Notes: a model not told the origin generated them from the letters alone. Positions 1-8,294 are shown, counted from the first letter of the stretch. The stretch: DNA of 64,000 nucleotides from an uncultured Pelagibacteraceae bacterium (GCA_902567235.1 CACFLX010000001.1:99655-163654); one strand, 5' to 3'. Numbers and translations are program-made.

Positions 1-300
1 TAATGCTTTTGATATACCATGAACCATAGCACCTACTTGACCTGTTAATCCTCCTCCTCTAACATTACATCTCACATCATAATTAGTAGGTTGGTTTATA
101 ACTTCAAAAGGTCTTAATAGTAGCATCTTGTGATTTGCTCTTTTAAAATAGTCTTCATAATTTCTTCCATTGACATAAATTTTTCCTGATCCTTTTTTAA
201 GCCATATTTTTGCAATTGAAGTTTTTCTTCTTCCAGTAGCATATTTACTATCTTTGAAATCTAATTTTATTTTTTCTGACTTATTGGCTGATGCTTCCAT
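1..300 (-). CDS. rpsI: 30S ribosomal protein S9 (partial, C-terminus outside window)
   Basis: The reverse strand reads 100 codons from an ATG at 298-300 to the window edge without a stop. The protein begins MEASANKSEKIKLDF, then GRRKTSIAKIWL, KGSGKIYVNGR and RCNVRGGGLTGQ, which are the hallmark S9 segments for binding 16S rRNA near the decoding head. It lies one base downstream of rplM on the same strand, the universal rplM-rpsI pair. The basic C-terminal tail falls before position 1. It is partial only because of the window edge. Confidence 0.97.
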   Translation of the reverse strand, partial: MEASANKSEKIKLDFKDSKYATGRRKTSIAKIWLKKGSGKIYVNGRNYEDYFKRANHKMLLLRPFEVINQPTNYDVRCNVRGGGLTGQVGAMVHGISKAL

Positions 301-301
301 A

Positions 302-760
302 TTAAATTCTAGCTATATTTTTACTGTTTAATTTTGATAGATCTATTACTTTTGGATTTTGAGCAGAATGAGGATGATCAGAACCTGAATAAATTTTTAA
401 TTTAGTTAATTGTTTTCTTCCAAGAACTCCTGTTGGTAGCATTCTTTTTACAGCAAGTTTTAGCGCTTCGCCTGGTTTTTTTTCATAGAGTTTTTCTGGA
501 GTTGTTTCTTTTATTCCGCCTGGATATCCAGTATGTCTATAATATTTTTTATTTTGAAACTTTTTTCCAGTAAATTTAATTTGCTCTATATTTTTAACTA
601 CCACAAAGTCACCGTGATCCATATGAGGGGTATAAGTATTTTTATTTTTCCCTCTTATTATTTTTGATATAATTGTTGCTAATCTGCCCACTACAGCATT
701 TTTAGCATCAATTTCATACCAATCGCATTTAATCTCACTATTTTTAACAAATTTAGTCAT
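302..760 (-). CDS. rplM: 50S ribosomal protein L13
   Basis: This is the large-subunit assembly protein L13, recognised from DWYEIDAKNAVVGRLAT, YTPHMDHGDFVVV, YYRHTGYPGG and GVLGRKQL. The reading frame stays open to 799, but L13 proteins start a few residues before the DWY motif. I therefore take the internal ATG at 760 (MTKFVKNSEIKCDWY), giving 152 residues, close to the family length. The 13 extra residues of the longer frame look unrelated. It is cotranscribed with rpsI, and its promoter should lie between here and the divergent metY at 892. Confidence 0.95.
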   Translation of the reverse strand: MTKFVKNSEIKCDWYEIDAKNAVVGRLATIISKIIRGKNKNTYTPHMDHGDFVVVKNIEQIKFTGKKFQNKKYYRHTGYPGGIKETTPEKLYEKKPGEALKLAVKRMLPTGVLGRKQLTKLKIYSGSDHPHSAQNPKVIDLSKLNSKNIARI

Positions 761-799
761 AGCTGCGGGATTAATACTTATAAAAGGTAATATTGTCAA

Positions 800-891
800 A
801 TTATATTAATATTGATAGTAATTGTAAGGTTTAAGTGTGGGGTAAACAGAGTAAATTTACTAAAATTATTATAACATAACAGGAGAAATAC
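800..891. other. Divergent intergenic region between rplM and metY paralogue 1
   Basis: This spacer must hold the rplM and metY promoters. It contains a short inverted repeat GTTTA (829-833) / TAAAC (842-846) around a purine-rich loop, and AGGAG at 881-885 for metY. I could not identify a convincing -35/-10 pair or a SAM riboswitch here. Confidence 0.4.
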
Positions 892-2223
892 ATGAGTGAT
901 AAAAAAAAAGGACCAGAAAGTAAAACATATAAATTTGATACTTTAAGTTTACATGCTGGTTATCAACCTCACAAAAATGCAGGATCAAGACAAGTACCAA
1001 TCTATCAAACAACATCATACCTTTTTGATGATGTTGATCATGCAGCAGCTCTTTTTAATCTTGAAAGAGGTGGACATATATATAGCAGAATTTCAAATCC
1101 TACAGTTGGAGTTTTAGAAGAAAGAGTTGCATCTCTTGAAGGTGGGACTGCAGCTTTAGCTACATCGTCTGGTATGAGCGCAATATTTTTAACCGTAATG
1201 ACTTTATGTGAAGCTGGAGATCATCTTGTTGTATCATCTCAACTTTATGGAGGTACCGTAAATTTATTTAGACTAACATTGCCAAAATTTGGTATTAAAT
1301 GTACTTTTGTGAAACCCCGTGACACCGAAGGTTTTAAAAAAGCAATTCAAAAAAACACTAAAGGAATATTTGGTGAGCTTGTAGGTAATCCTGGTAATGA
1401 AATTATGAATATGCCTGAAATTGCAAAAATTGCTCATGACGCAGGTATACCTTTGATGGTCGATGCTACATATCAAACACCTTATCTTTGTAAGCCATTT
1501 GAACATGGTGCTGATATTGTAATACATTCATTAACTAAATGGATGGCTGGACACGGCTCTTCTATGGCAGGGATTTTAGTTGAAGGAGGAAATTTTGATT
1601 GGATGCAAAATGATAAATTTCCAACAATGACAAAACCTTATGAGGGATACCATGGATTATCATTTGCCGAAGAATTTGGACCTACTGCCTTTACAATGAA
1701 AGCAAGAGCTGAAGGAATGAGAGATTTTGGTCCTTGTTTAAGCCCACAAAATGCTTGGAATGTTCTTCAAGGTATAGAAACTTTATCCGTAAGAATGAAA
1801 AAACATTGTTCAAACGCTGAAGAAATGGTTAAATATTTATTAGGTCATGAAAGTGTTGCCTGGGTGTCACATCCAAGTGTTCCGGATCATCCTGATCATG
1901 CGCTAGCAAAAAAACTATTACCTAATGGTCGTGGATCAATGATAGCATTTGGTATTAAGGGCGGAAAAGATGCAGGAGTTGCATTTATAAATAGTGTTAA
2001 ACTTGCTTCTCACCTTGCAAATGTTGGTGATACCAGAACTTTAGTAATTCATCCTGCATCAGGAACTCATTCACAAATGGATGAAGCAACTTTAAAATTT
2101 GCTGGTCTATCTCATGATATGATTAGATTATCAGTTGGAATTGAAGATATAGAAGATATTAAAAATGATTTTGAAGTTGGATTTAGAGCAGCTAGAAAAC
2201 CAAGACTTGTTTCAAATCAATGA
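892..2223 (+). CDS. metY: O-acetylhomoserine sulfhydrylase-like PLP enzyme (MetY family, paralogue 1)
   Basis: This is a 443-residue Cys/Met-metabolism PLP enzyme (fold type I), probably making homocysteine or methionine from an activated homoserine and a reduced sulfur donor. Visible motifs are SRISNPT near 66-71, the substrate/PLP segment SSQLYGGT near 115-122, and the Schiff-base lysine K216 in HSLTKWMAGHG. The usual VDNTFATP segment reads VDATYQTP (190-197), so the Asn after the PLP-ring Asp is Ala; the second paralogue keeps DNT. An AGGAG Shine-Dalgarno at 881-885 supports the start. The stop overlaps the next gene's ATG (ATGA at 2220), so the two are likely coupled. The sulfur donor cannot be read from sequence. 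Confidence 0.88.
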   Translation: MSDKKKGPESKTYKFDTLSLHAGYQPHKNAGSRQVPIYQTTSYLFDDVDHAAALFNLERGGHIYSRISNPTVGVLEERVASLEGGTAALATSSGMSAIFLTVMTLCEAGDHLVVSSQLYGGTVNLFRLTLPKFGIKCTFVKPRDTEGFKKAIQKNTKGIFGELVGNPGNEIMNMPEIAKIAHDAGIPLMVDATYQTPYLCKPFEHGADIVIHSLTKWMAGHGSSMAGILVEGGNFDWMQNDKFPTMTKPYEGYHGLSFAEEFGPTAFTMKARAEGMRDFGPCLSPQNAWNVLQGIETLSVRMKKHCSNAEEMVKYLLGHESVAWVSHPSVPDHPDHALAKKLLPNGRGSMIAFGIKGGKDAGVAFINSVKLASHLANVGDTRTLVIHPASGTHSQMDEATLKFAGLSHDMIRLSVGIEDIEDIKNDFEVGFRAARKPRLVSNQ

Positions 2224-3035
2224 AATTCAAAGTAAATGGACATGAGGTATTCGCCTCTACCGGTGGACGACCATTTGACAAAAATAAACCTCTAATTATT
2301 TTTGTACATGGGAGTGGCTTAACTCACATGACATGGGTTCTTCAGACTAGATATTTTGCTTTTCATGGTTATACCTGTTTGGCTTTAGATATGCCTGGAC
2401 ATGGGTTGTCTGGTGGTAAGAGCTTAAAATCAATTGAAGATATGGCTGATTGGATTAGTAGTGTTATAGATTCGGTTGGATATAAAGAAGCATCTTTGGT
2501 TGGTCATTCTCAAGGTTGTTTAGTTACAATTGAGTGTACTGCAAGATATCCTGATAAAATTAAAACATTGAGTTTAATGGGCGGTGCTGGAGCTATACCT
2601 ATGAACCCAGATCTATTAGCTCTTGCTGAAAGTGGAGATCCAAAGGCAGTAGATTTAATGATGGATTGGGCACATGGCCCAGCTGGCCATTTTGGTGGCC
2701 ACCCAGTTCCAGGATTATATCATATAAATACTGGGGGCATGTTAGCTAAATCAAGGACTATAAAAGATACTCTTGCTGTAGATTTTCGAGCATGTGATAA
2801 TTACAAAAATGGATTTGAAGCTGCTAAAAAAATTAAAATACCAACATTATCTATACTCGCTACAGACGATAAAATGTGTCCCGTAAAAGAAGGTAAAAAG
2901 TTAGCTGATTTAATTGAAGGAAGTAAAGTTGATATTATTGATAATTGTGGTCATATGATGCTGCTTGAAGAAGCAGATAGAGTTTTAAAAGTATTAAAAT
3001 CTTTTATTACAACCAATTATCCTTCAAAACATTAA
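2220..3035 (+). CDS. Alpha/beta-hydrolase fold protein between two metY paralogues
   Basis: A 271-residue alpha/beta hydrolase. It shows the oxyanion segment FVHGSG (28-33), the nucleophile elbow GHSQG with Ser97, a probable acidic residue in ATDDKMCP (Asp216/217) and the catalytic His245 in NCGHMML, so the triad looks intact. It is too short and too different to be the homoserine acyltransferase MetX (about 350-380 residues). It overlaps paralogue 1 by four bases and precedes paralogue 2, so a role in the same sulfur or amino-acid pathway is plausible, for example hydrolysing an ester or thioester. That is inference from context; the substrate is unknown. Confidence 0.8.
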   Translation: MKFKVNGHEVFASTGGRPFDKNKPLIIFVHGSGLTHMTWVLQTRYFAFHGYTCLALDMPGHGLSGGKSLKSIEDMADWISSVIDSVGYKEASLVGHSQGCLVTIECTARYPDKIKTLSLMGGAGAIPMNPDLLALAESGDPKAVDLMMDWAHGPAGHFGGHPVPGLYHINTGGMLAKSRTIKDTLAVDFRACDNYKNGFEAAKKIKIPTLSILATDDKMCPVKEGKKLADLIEGSKVDIIDNCGHMMLLEEADRVLKVLKSFITTNYPSKH

Positions 3036-3041
3036 TAAATT

Positions 3042-3104
3042 TTAAGCTTGATTGTAATCCTCAGTTAAAGGAGAATATTGAAAAATAAAGGAGGAGAACA
3101 ATGA
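3042..3104 (+). promoter_or_regulatory. Possible translational-control leader (H-type pseudoknot plus mini-ORF) before metY paralogue 2
   Basis: A hairpin can form between 3042-3048 (TTAAGCT) and 3063-3068 (AGTTAA) with one bulged G. Its loop holds TCCTC (3058-3062), complementary to the metY Shine-Dalgarno region GAGGA (3091-3095); pairing would give an H-type pseudoknot hiding the ribosome site. A first AAAGGAG (3068-3074) precedes a TTG (3078) opening an 8-codon ORF whose TGA overlaps the metY ATG. SAR11 genomes are known to control methionine genes with SAM-II/SAM-V riboswitches of this topology. I cannot match the exact consensus, so this is only a candidate. Confidence 0.3.
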
Positions 3105-4420
3105 GTAAAAACCCAGAAACTATTGCTTTACACGGTGGTGATTACAGAAGTGACCCAGCTACAACAGCTGTAGCAGTGCCATTATATAGAACAACTTCAT
3201 ATCAATTTAATGATACAGGTCATGCAGCAAATTTATTTGCACTTAAAGAGTTTGGAAACATTTATACGCGAATAATGAATCCAACTAATGATGTTTTAGA
3301 AAAAAGAGTTGCAGCTCTAGAAGGAGGTTTGGCAGCTTTAACTGTCGGTTCAGGACAAGCAGCGTCAACATTTGCTATTATGAATGTGTGCCAATCTGGA
3401 GATAATTTTATTAGTTCAACTGATTTATATGGTGGAACAGTAAACTTGTTTACACATACATTAAAGAAATTAGGTATAGAATGTAGATATGCAGATCCAG
3501 CTGATCCAAAAAACTTTGAAAAACTTATAGATGAAAAAACAAGATGTTTTTATGCAGAAACATTGCCAAATCCATATCTTAGGGTATTTCCAATAAAAGA
3601 GGTGGCTGATATTGGTAGAAAACACAATATACCTTTAATAATGGATAACACAGCGTCACCTGTTATTTGTAAACCACTAGAACATGGTGCAGCAGTTGTC
3701 GTTCATTCATTAACTAAATTTATTGGTGGTCATGGAACTGTAATAGGTGGTTGTTTGGTAGATGGAGGAAACTTTGACTGGACAGCTGATCCCAAAAGAC
3801 AACCCTTGTTTAATGAACCAGATATGAGTTACGGTGGAGCTAAATGGGGAGAAGTTGTACCTCAATTAACTGGAGCAAATGTATCATTTGCAATAAGAGC
3901 AAGAGTTTGTTTATTAAGAGATTTGGGTGCACCATTAGCACCTGATAATGCCTGGGGTATTATACAAGGATTAGAAACTGCTCCTTTGAGAATGAAACAA
4001 CATTGTTCAAATGCTGAAAAGACTGTTGACTTTTTAAAAAAACACAAAAATGTTGAAAGAGTCATTTACCCTACTCTTCATGAAGGAGAGATCGCAGCAA
4101 GATCTAAAAAATACTTCAAAGGTGGTAATGGAGCATTAGTAGGTATTGAGGTTAAAGGTGGTGTTGAAGCAGGTAAAAAATTTATTGAATCGTTAAAAAT
4201 GTTTTACCATGTAGCTAACATAGGAGACGCAAGAAGCTTAGCAATTCACCCAGCTACAACAACACATAGTCAGTTGACAGAGGAAGAACTTTTAGCAGCA
4301 GGTGTAACGCCTGGTTATGTAAGATTGTCTATTGGTATTGAACATCCTGATGATATTATTGCTGATTTAGATCAAGCTTTAAATAGCTCGGGCAAACCTA
4401 ACTTGAAAGCTGTTGGTTAG
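3101..4420 (+). CDS. metY: O-acetylhomoserine sulfhydrylase (MetY family, paralogue 2)
   Basis: A 439-residue PLP-dependent sulfhydrylase of the Cys/Met-metabolism family, closer to canonical MetY than its neighbour at 892. It has YTRIMNPTND (55-64), STDLYGGTVN, the intact MDNTASP segment (181-187) and the PLP lysine K206 in HSLTKFIGGHG. Expected reaction: O-acetylhomoserine plus sulfide or methanethiol giving homocysteine or methionine. A strong AAGGAGG precedes the ATG. The last 23 bases overlap the 3' end of the convergent heme A synthase gene. Two diverged copies around a hydrolase suggest different substrates or donors rather than simple redundancy. Confidence 0.9.
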   Translation: MSKNPETIALHGGDYRSDPATTAVAVPLYRTTSYQFNDTGHAANLFALKEFGNIYTRIMNPTNDVLEKRVAALEGGLAALTVGSGQAASTFAIMNVCQSGDNFISSTDLYGGTVNLFTHTLKKLGIECRYADPADPKNFEKLIDEKTRCFYAETLPNPYLRVFPIKEVADIGRKHNIPLIMDNTASPVICKPLEHGAAVVVHSLTKFIGGHGTVIGGCLVDGGNFDWTADPKRQPLFNEPDMSYGGAKWGEVVPQLTGANVSFAIRARVCLLRDLGAPLAPDNAWGIIQGLETAPLRMKQHCSNAEKTVDFLKKHKNVERVIYPTLHEGEIAARSKKYFKGGNGALVGIEVKGGVEAGKKFIESLKMFYHVANIGDARSLAIHPATTTHSQLTEEELLAAGVTPGYVRLSIGIEHPDDIIADLDQALNSSGKPNLKAVG

Positions 4421-5423
4421 AATTTAAATAGAGTAGATAAACTGAGGAACTGACTAAAAAGATTGAACTTAATTGGTGCATAGATGCTAAAAATATCTGT
4501 GCACCATATAATAAAGTAAATATACCTAATATAATTTGAATTAATAAAAATATACCAACAATATTAATTGCTAAATATAAATTTTTTAATTTAAATCTAT
4601 AAATTTTAATAATTATAAAAAGAAAAAATAATAAAATTACATACGCTAAATTTCTGTGCATAAATTGTACAAGAGATGGATCGCTAAAAGCTGAAAACTT
4701 AAACATATTTATAAAATTATTATCATCAGGAAAGTATGAAGAGCCCATCAAAGGCCAGGAATTGTAAATTTGTCCAGCATCCATACCAGAAACAAAAGCG
4801 CCAATTATAATTTGACAAAAAATAAATAATAAAAAAAATAAAGGTAAGTAATAATTTATTTTACCATTTATATTTTTGTTAATTTTTAAAGTAAAATAAT
4901 TCCATAATATTAAAGATAATATTAAAAAGGCTATTACTAGATGAATAGACAAACGGAAATGACTTACATCAACTCTATCAACTAAACCACTAGAAACCAT
5001 ATACCAACCAATGAATCCTTGGAAACATATTAAAAGGAAAATAATATACAAATTTAATAACTTCTTAAAACCTTCTTTAAATGTAAAAAATAATAATGGC
5101 AGCAAAAATAATATACCTATAACTCTTCCTAAAAATCTGTGTGCCCATTCCCACCAGAAAATTACTTTGAACTCCTGCATAGTCATAGAATAATTTTGCT
5201 CAGTAAATTCTGGGATTTTTTTATATAAATCAAAATAATAAATCCAATCATTATTATTTAAAGGAGGTAAAAAACCAGAAAAAAGTTGCCATTGTGTTAT
5301 TGATAGTCCAGAATCAGTTAGTCGAGTCAAACCACCAACGACTATCATAAGTGAAATTATCCAAAACATTAATGCTAACCAAAAAGAAATATAATTTTTT
5401 GTAATATTATTTTCTATGTACAT
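4398..5423 (-). CDS. ctaA: Heme A synthase (CtaA/COX15 type)
   Basis: An integral membrane protein of 341 residues with about eight hydrophobic segments in two similar halves. It oxidises heme O to heme A for aa3-type cytochrome oxidase. The expected heme-ligand histidines are visible: His95 (WEWAHRFLGR), His155 and His161 (SHFRLSIH), His256 (FMHRNLAY) and His316 (SMHQLSS). GGLTRLTDSGLSITQW near 30-45 is a family signature. It is a lone minus-strand gene, convergent and overlapping with metY paralogue 2, and divergent from the chorismate mutase gene 43 bases away. Confidence 0.93.
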   Translation of the reverse strand: MYIENNITKNYISFWLALMFWIISLMIVVGGLTRLTDSGLSITQWQLFSGFLPPLNNNDWIYYFDLYKKIPEFTEQNYSMTMQEFKVIFWWEWAHRFLGRVIGILFLLPLLFFTFKEGFKKLLNLYIIFLLICFQGFIGWYMVSSGLVDRVDVSHFRLSIHLVIAFLILSLILWNYFTLKINKNINGKINYYLPLFFLLFIFCQIIIGAFVSGMDAGQIYNSWPLMGSSYFPDDNNFINMFKFSAFSDPSLVQFMHRNLAYVILLFFLFIIIKIYRFKLKNLYLAINIVGIFLLIQIILGIFTLLYGAQIFLASMHQLSSIFLVSSSVYLLYLNSNQQLSS

Positions 5424-5466
5424 ATTTAGATAAATATAATAATTATAGACTAATCCAACTGATTTA

Positions 5467-5757
5467 ATGTCGCCAATTAATAAAAAAAAATTAAAAAAAT
5501 TAAGACAAAGATTAGATAAACTAGATAATTCATTTATTTATCTAATTAAGAAAAGAACAAAATTAGTAAAAGAAGTTTTAAAACTTAAACAACATAAAAA
5601 TGAAATTGTAGATAAAAAAAGAATTAAAGTTATTCTCACACAAATAAGAAAAAAATCTATAAAAAATAATATAGATCCAAAGATAACTAATCGTATTTGG
5701 AAAAATATGATTATGTCTTATATTGATTACGAGAGAAGAAATTTCAAAAAAAAATAA
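5467..5757 (+). CDS. Chorismate mutase, AroQ class
   Basis: A 96-residue, almost entirely helical, Lys-rich protein with the AroQ layout: LRQRLDKLDNSFIYLIKKR at 12-30, then KEVLKLK, VDKKRI near 48-53 and a final helix. The arginines and lysines that bind prephenate/chorismate in AroQ enzymes have counterparts here (Arg13/15, Arg30, Lys39-41, Arg52). It would convert chorismate to prephenate for Phe/Tyr synthesis. It stands alone on the plus strand and its stop abuts the end of rpmG. No ACT or dehydratase domain is fused. Confidence 0.82.
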   Translation: MSPINKKKLKKLRQRLDKLDNSFIYLIKKRTKLVKEVLKLKQHKNEIVDKKRIKVILTQIRKKSIKNNIDPKITNRIWKNMIMSYIDYERRNFKKK

Positions 5758-5949
5758 TTATTTACTATGTGGTGGGAGTTTTTTTTCTACAAAAATTTCA
5801 TGTTTTCTTGAAGCAGGATTATATTTTTTTGCTTTTAATTTAATTTTAGCTTTTTCACCACCTGCAGGTTTTTTCACATAATAAAAAAAAGGACTATCAG
5901 GTTTTGATTCAGGAACTAATCTTACCTTAACATGAGTTTTTTTTGCCAT
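5758..5949 (-). CDS. rpmG: 50S ribosomal protein L33
   Basis: A small basic protein of 63 residues. VKVRLVPES, FFYYVKKP and the C-terminal KKYNPASRKHEIFVEKKL are the L33 core. It lacks the CxxC zinc pairs, so it is the zinc-free form. It is one base downstream of the MerR-type regulator and last in the minus-strand run that begins at 8294. Confidence 0.94.
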   Translation of the reverse strand: MAKKTHVKVRLVPESKPDSPFFYYVKKPAGGEKAKIKLKAKKYNPASRKHEIFVEKKLPPHSK

Positions 5950-5950
5950 A

Positions 5951-6331
5951 CTAACCTAACTTTTTAATTTCTTTTAATAAATTTGATATTTTTTCAAGTC
6001 TAGTTTTTAAATTATTATTTGTTGTCTTTATAGATATATTGGAGGTTTCGTCAAGATTAAAAGAGCTTTCATTTAATAAAAATTTTTTAACACCATTAAT
6101 TGTAAGACCCTTATCTTTTAATAAAAATTTAATCTTTTTTAAAGTACGAATTGTTTCATTATCATAATATCTTCTTCTACCAGAAAAAATTTTAGGTTTT
6201 ATTTGTTTAAATTCTTTTTCCCAAAATCTAATTGTGTGAGTATTTAATTTACCTGTTTTTTCATTAATTAAGTTGAGATCTTTAGCAACTTCTCCAATAG
6301 TTTTATAAGCAGTATTAAGTTTTTCCTTCAT
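5951..6331 (-). CDS. MerR-family transcriptional regulator
   Basis: A 126-residue protein with an N-terminal winged helix-turn-helix of MerR type: YKTIGEVAKDLNL at 9-21, HTIRFWEKEF near 32-41 and the wing SGRRRYY near 50-56, then a short helix to about 85 and a Ser/Asn/Lys-rich tail. There is no cysteine cluster for metal sensing. Alphaproteobacteria commonly carry such a gene directly after ihfA, as here, where it overlaps ihfA by 17 bases. Its target is unknown. Confidence 0.85.
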   Translation of the reverse strand: MKEKLNTAYKTIGEVAKDLNLINEKTGKLNTHTIRFWEKEFKQIKPKIFSGRRRYYDNETIRTLKKIKFLLKDKGLTINGVKKFLLNESSFNLDETSNISIKTTNNNLKTRLEKISNLLKEIKKLG

Positions 6332-6620
6332 TTTTTAAATTAATTTTTTTTTTTAGTTCTTTAGATGGTTTGAATAGAATCACATTTCTCTCTGAAATAA
6401 TTTTACTTTCCTTTGTTTTAGGATTTCTTCCAATTCTACTTTTTTTTAATCTTAATTCAAATGTGCCAAATTTAGCTATTTTGATTTTTTTATTTTCTTT
6501 TAAATTTTTAAAAATTATGTCAAAAAAATCTTCTAAAAGATTTTCTGCAACGTTTTTTGAATAACCTATTTGCATATAAATTGAATTAACAATTTCTTGC
6601 TTTGTTAGGTTGATCCTCAT
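6315..6620 (-). CDS. ihfA: Integration host factor alpha subunit
   Basis: A 101-residue DNA-bending protein of the HU/IHF family. It has the N-terminal helices (LTKQEIVNSIY), the KIAKFGTFELR beta-arm base near 47-57 and the DNA-intercalating RIGRNPKTKE arm near 61-70. The alpha-subunit identity rests on its position between plsX and a MerR gene. Alphaproteobacteria usually have fabH between plsX and ihfA; here only three bases separate them. Confidence 0.9.
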   Translation of the reverse strand: MRINLTKQEIVNSIYMQIGYSKNVAENLLEDFFDIIFKNLKENKKIKIAKFGTFELRLKKSRIGRNPKTKESKIISERNVILFKPSKELKKKINLKNEGKT

Positions 6621-6623
6621 TAT

Positions 6624-7631
6624 TTAATTTATACTACGTTTTATCTTGTCTATTAAATTATTTTTAACAATTTTTTCACATACTGACAATGAATTAGCAA
6701 AACCAATAAAGTCAGTTCCACCATGACTTTTAATAACTGGTGAATCTAGGCCAAGTAAAATAGCACCATTATATAACCTTGGATCAAGTTTTTTTTTAAA
6801 TTTTTTTAAATTATTTATAGAAATAATAGATCCTATTTTTCCCAATATAGAACTTGTCATAGCTTCCTTTAATTCACTTGTAATAAAATTTGCTGTTCCT
6901 TCGGCAGTTTTTAATGCAACATTTCCTGTGAAACCATCAGCTACAACTACATTAACATTACCATCCATTATATGACTTCCTTCAATAAATCCTTTAAATT
7001 CAAATTCTTCATTAACTATCTGATTAAGTTTTTGATAAGTTTCTTTAATAATTTCATTTCCTTTAACTTCTTCAGAACCAATATTTAACAGTGCAACCTT
7101 GGCTTTCTCTTCGGGAAATAGTGATTTGAGCAACGACGATCCCATTATTGCAAAGTCTATTAAATTTTTATCACTACATTCAATGTTAGCGCCCAAGTCA
7201 AGAACTACACTCATGCCTTTTTTGCTAGGCCATAGTCCAGATAGAGCTGGCTTATCTATATTTTCAATCATTTTTAAATTTAATTTTGCGATCACGAGAA
7301 GTGCTCCAGTATTTCCAGCTGAAATTACTATATCTGAAAGATTATTTTTTACACTCTCTATAGCTAACCACATGCTAGTTTTTTTACCACGTTTTGCAGC
7401 AGTAAATGCACTATCCTCACTTTTAATTTTTTCTTCAGTATGTACTAATTCGAAAAAACTACTATCAATAGATTTTTTTTTGATTAATGGTTCAATAAGA
7501 TTTCTATCACCGAATATTTTATAAAAAATATCTTTACTTTTCTTTTGATGTAATTCTATCCCATCAATAATTTTTTGAGGTGCATTATCACCACCCATTG
7601 CATCGACTGCAATTGTAATCATTTTTTTCAT
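6624..7631 (-). CDS. plsX: Phosphate acyltransferase PlsX
   Basis: A 335-residue peripheral membrane enzyme making acyl-phosphate from acyl-ACP, the first step of the PlsX/PlsY phospholipid route; plsY lies in this window at 43030. Signatures are IAVDAMGGDNAP at 7-18, SAGNTGALL near 105-113, VLDLGANIEC near 142-151 and VVADGFTGNV near 230-239. Starts at Met1 or Met4 are both possible. It follows rpmF by seven bases. Confidence 0.95.
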   Translation of the reverse strand: MKKMITIAVDAMGGDNAPQKIIDGIELHQKKSKDIFYKIFGDRNLIEPLIKKKSIDSSFFELVHTEEKIKSEDSAFTAAKRGKKTSMWLAIESVKNNLSDIVISAGNTGALLVIAKLNLKMIENIDKPALSGLWPSKKGMSVVLDLGANIECSDKNLIDFAIMGSSLLKSLFPEEKAKVALLNIGSEEVKGNEIIKETYQKLNQIVNEEFEFKGFIEGSHIMDGNVNVVVADGFTGNVALKTAEGTANFITSELKEAMTSSILGKIGSIISINNLKKFKKKLDPRLYNGAILLGLDSPVIKSHGGTDFIGFANSLSVCEKIVKNNLIDKIKRSIN

Positions 7632-7638
7632 ATGAAAA

Positions 7639-7818
7639 TTATTCTTTAGGGTCTAAAACTTGTCGCCCTTTATAAAAACCTGTTTTTATATCTAGGTGAT
7701 GAGGTAAACGATATTCTCCAGATTTTTTATCCTCAACAACATTTTTGGGAGTAACTCTAATATGCGATCTTCTTTTCCCTGCTCTAGATTTAGTTGTTTT
7801 ACGTTTTGGTACAGCCAT
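7639..7818 (-). CDS. rpmF: 50S ribosomal protein L32
   Basis: Reading the reverse strand from the ATG at 7816-7818 gives a 59-residue protein, [19 protein letters not shown], continuing through IRVTPKNVV and ending LDPKE. MAVPK(R/K)KTSKSRRxxRRSH is the L32 signature. The C-terminal zinc cysteines of some L32 proteins are absent, as in other alphaproteobacterial versions. It sits between the bc1 chaperone gene and plsX, the classical rpmF-plsX pair. Confidence 0.96.
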   Translation of the reverse strand: MAVPKRKTTKSRAGKRRSHIRVTPKNVVEDKKSGEYRLPHHLDIKTGFYKGRQVLDPKE

Positions 7819-7820
7819 AA

Positions 7821-8294
7821 TTAAATTTTAAGACTTATTACATCTTTTGTAAAATAATTAAAAGAGTTTTTTGATAAATAAACTGCATATTTATCAAAAT
7901 AATCAATGTAAAAGCTAGATTCTTTGTGCACTTTTAAATATTTTGAAAATATTTCTGATTTCTCATTTAGATCAAGTTTTCCCCATAACTCAACTTTATC
8001 AATAACAAAATATAGAAAACTAACATAATCTTTCATTCTTTTATTAATAGTAGCATCACCGTAACCAACCTCTCTTATGGACAGTTCAATTTGCCTGAAA
8101 ACAAAATCATACAATTCTTGAAATATTTTTTTGTTATTTTGATCTTTATATGATTTTAAAAAGAAAGCAAAATGTAATAAAAACAATATTAATCGATCGG
8201 AAAAAGTTTCACTATTTGACTTATTAGCATAAAGTGTTTTATTTCTAGTTAATTTAATTAAATTATTGTAAATATTTAGATAATTTTTATTCAT
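7821..8294 (-). CDS. Ubiquinol-cytochrome c chaperone family protein (CBP3-like)
   Basis: A 157-residue helical protein resembling the CBP3/UQCC chaperones that help assemble cytochrome bc1. Matches are [18 protein letters not shown] (18-35), [13 protein letters not shown], and [20 protein letters not shown], which parallels the family's RSLRExGxGDxxVPKxM. The position, divergent from bamE and upstream of rpmF/plsX, is the usual alphaproteobacterial arrangement, though the DUF177 gene often present is missing. Its ATG directly abuts the bamE ATG with no spacer. Confidence 0.75.
   Translation of the reverse strand: MNKNYLNIYNNLIKLTRNKTLYANKSNSETFSDRLILFLLHFAFFLKSYKDQNNKKIFQELYDFVFRQIELSIREVGYGDATINKRMKDYVSFLYFVIDKVELWGKLDLNEKSEIFSKYLKVHKESSFYIDYFDKYAVYLSKNSFNYFTKDVISLKI

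Noticed and set aside
302..799. Long form of L13 starting at 799
   Set aside because: The extra 13 N-terminal residues have no counterpart in L13 proteins; ATG at 760 fits the family.
800..891. SAM-II/SAM-V riboswitch before the first metY
   Set aside because: I looked for the pseudoknot with loop complementary to the AGGAG site and the conserved GCUAAA-type segment; only a short unrelated hairpin is present.
7099..7524. 141-codon plus-strand open frame opposite plsX
   Set aside because: It lies wholly inside plsX on the other strand, has no recognisable domain or Shine-Dalgarno, and plsX is certain.
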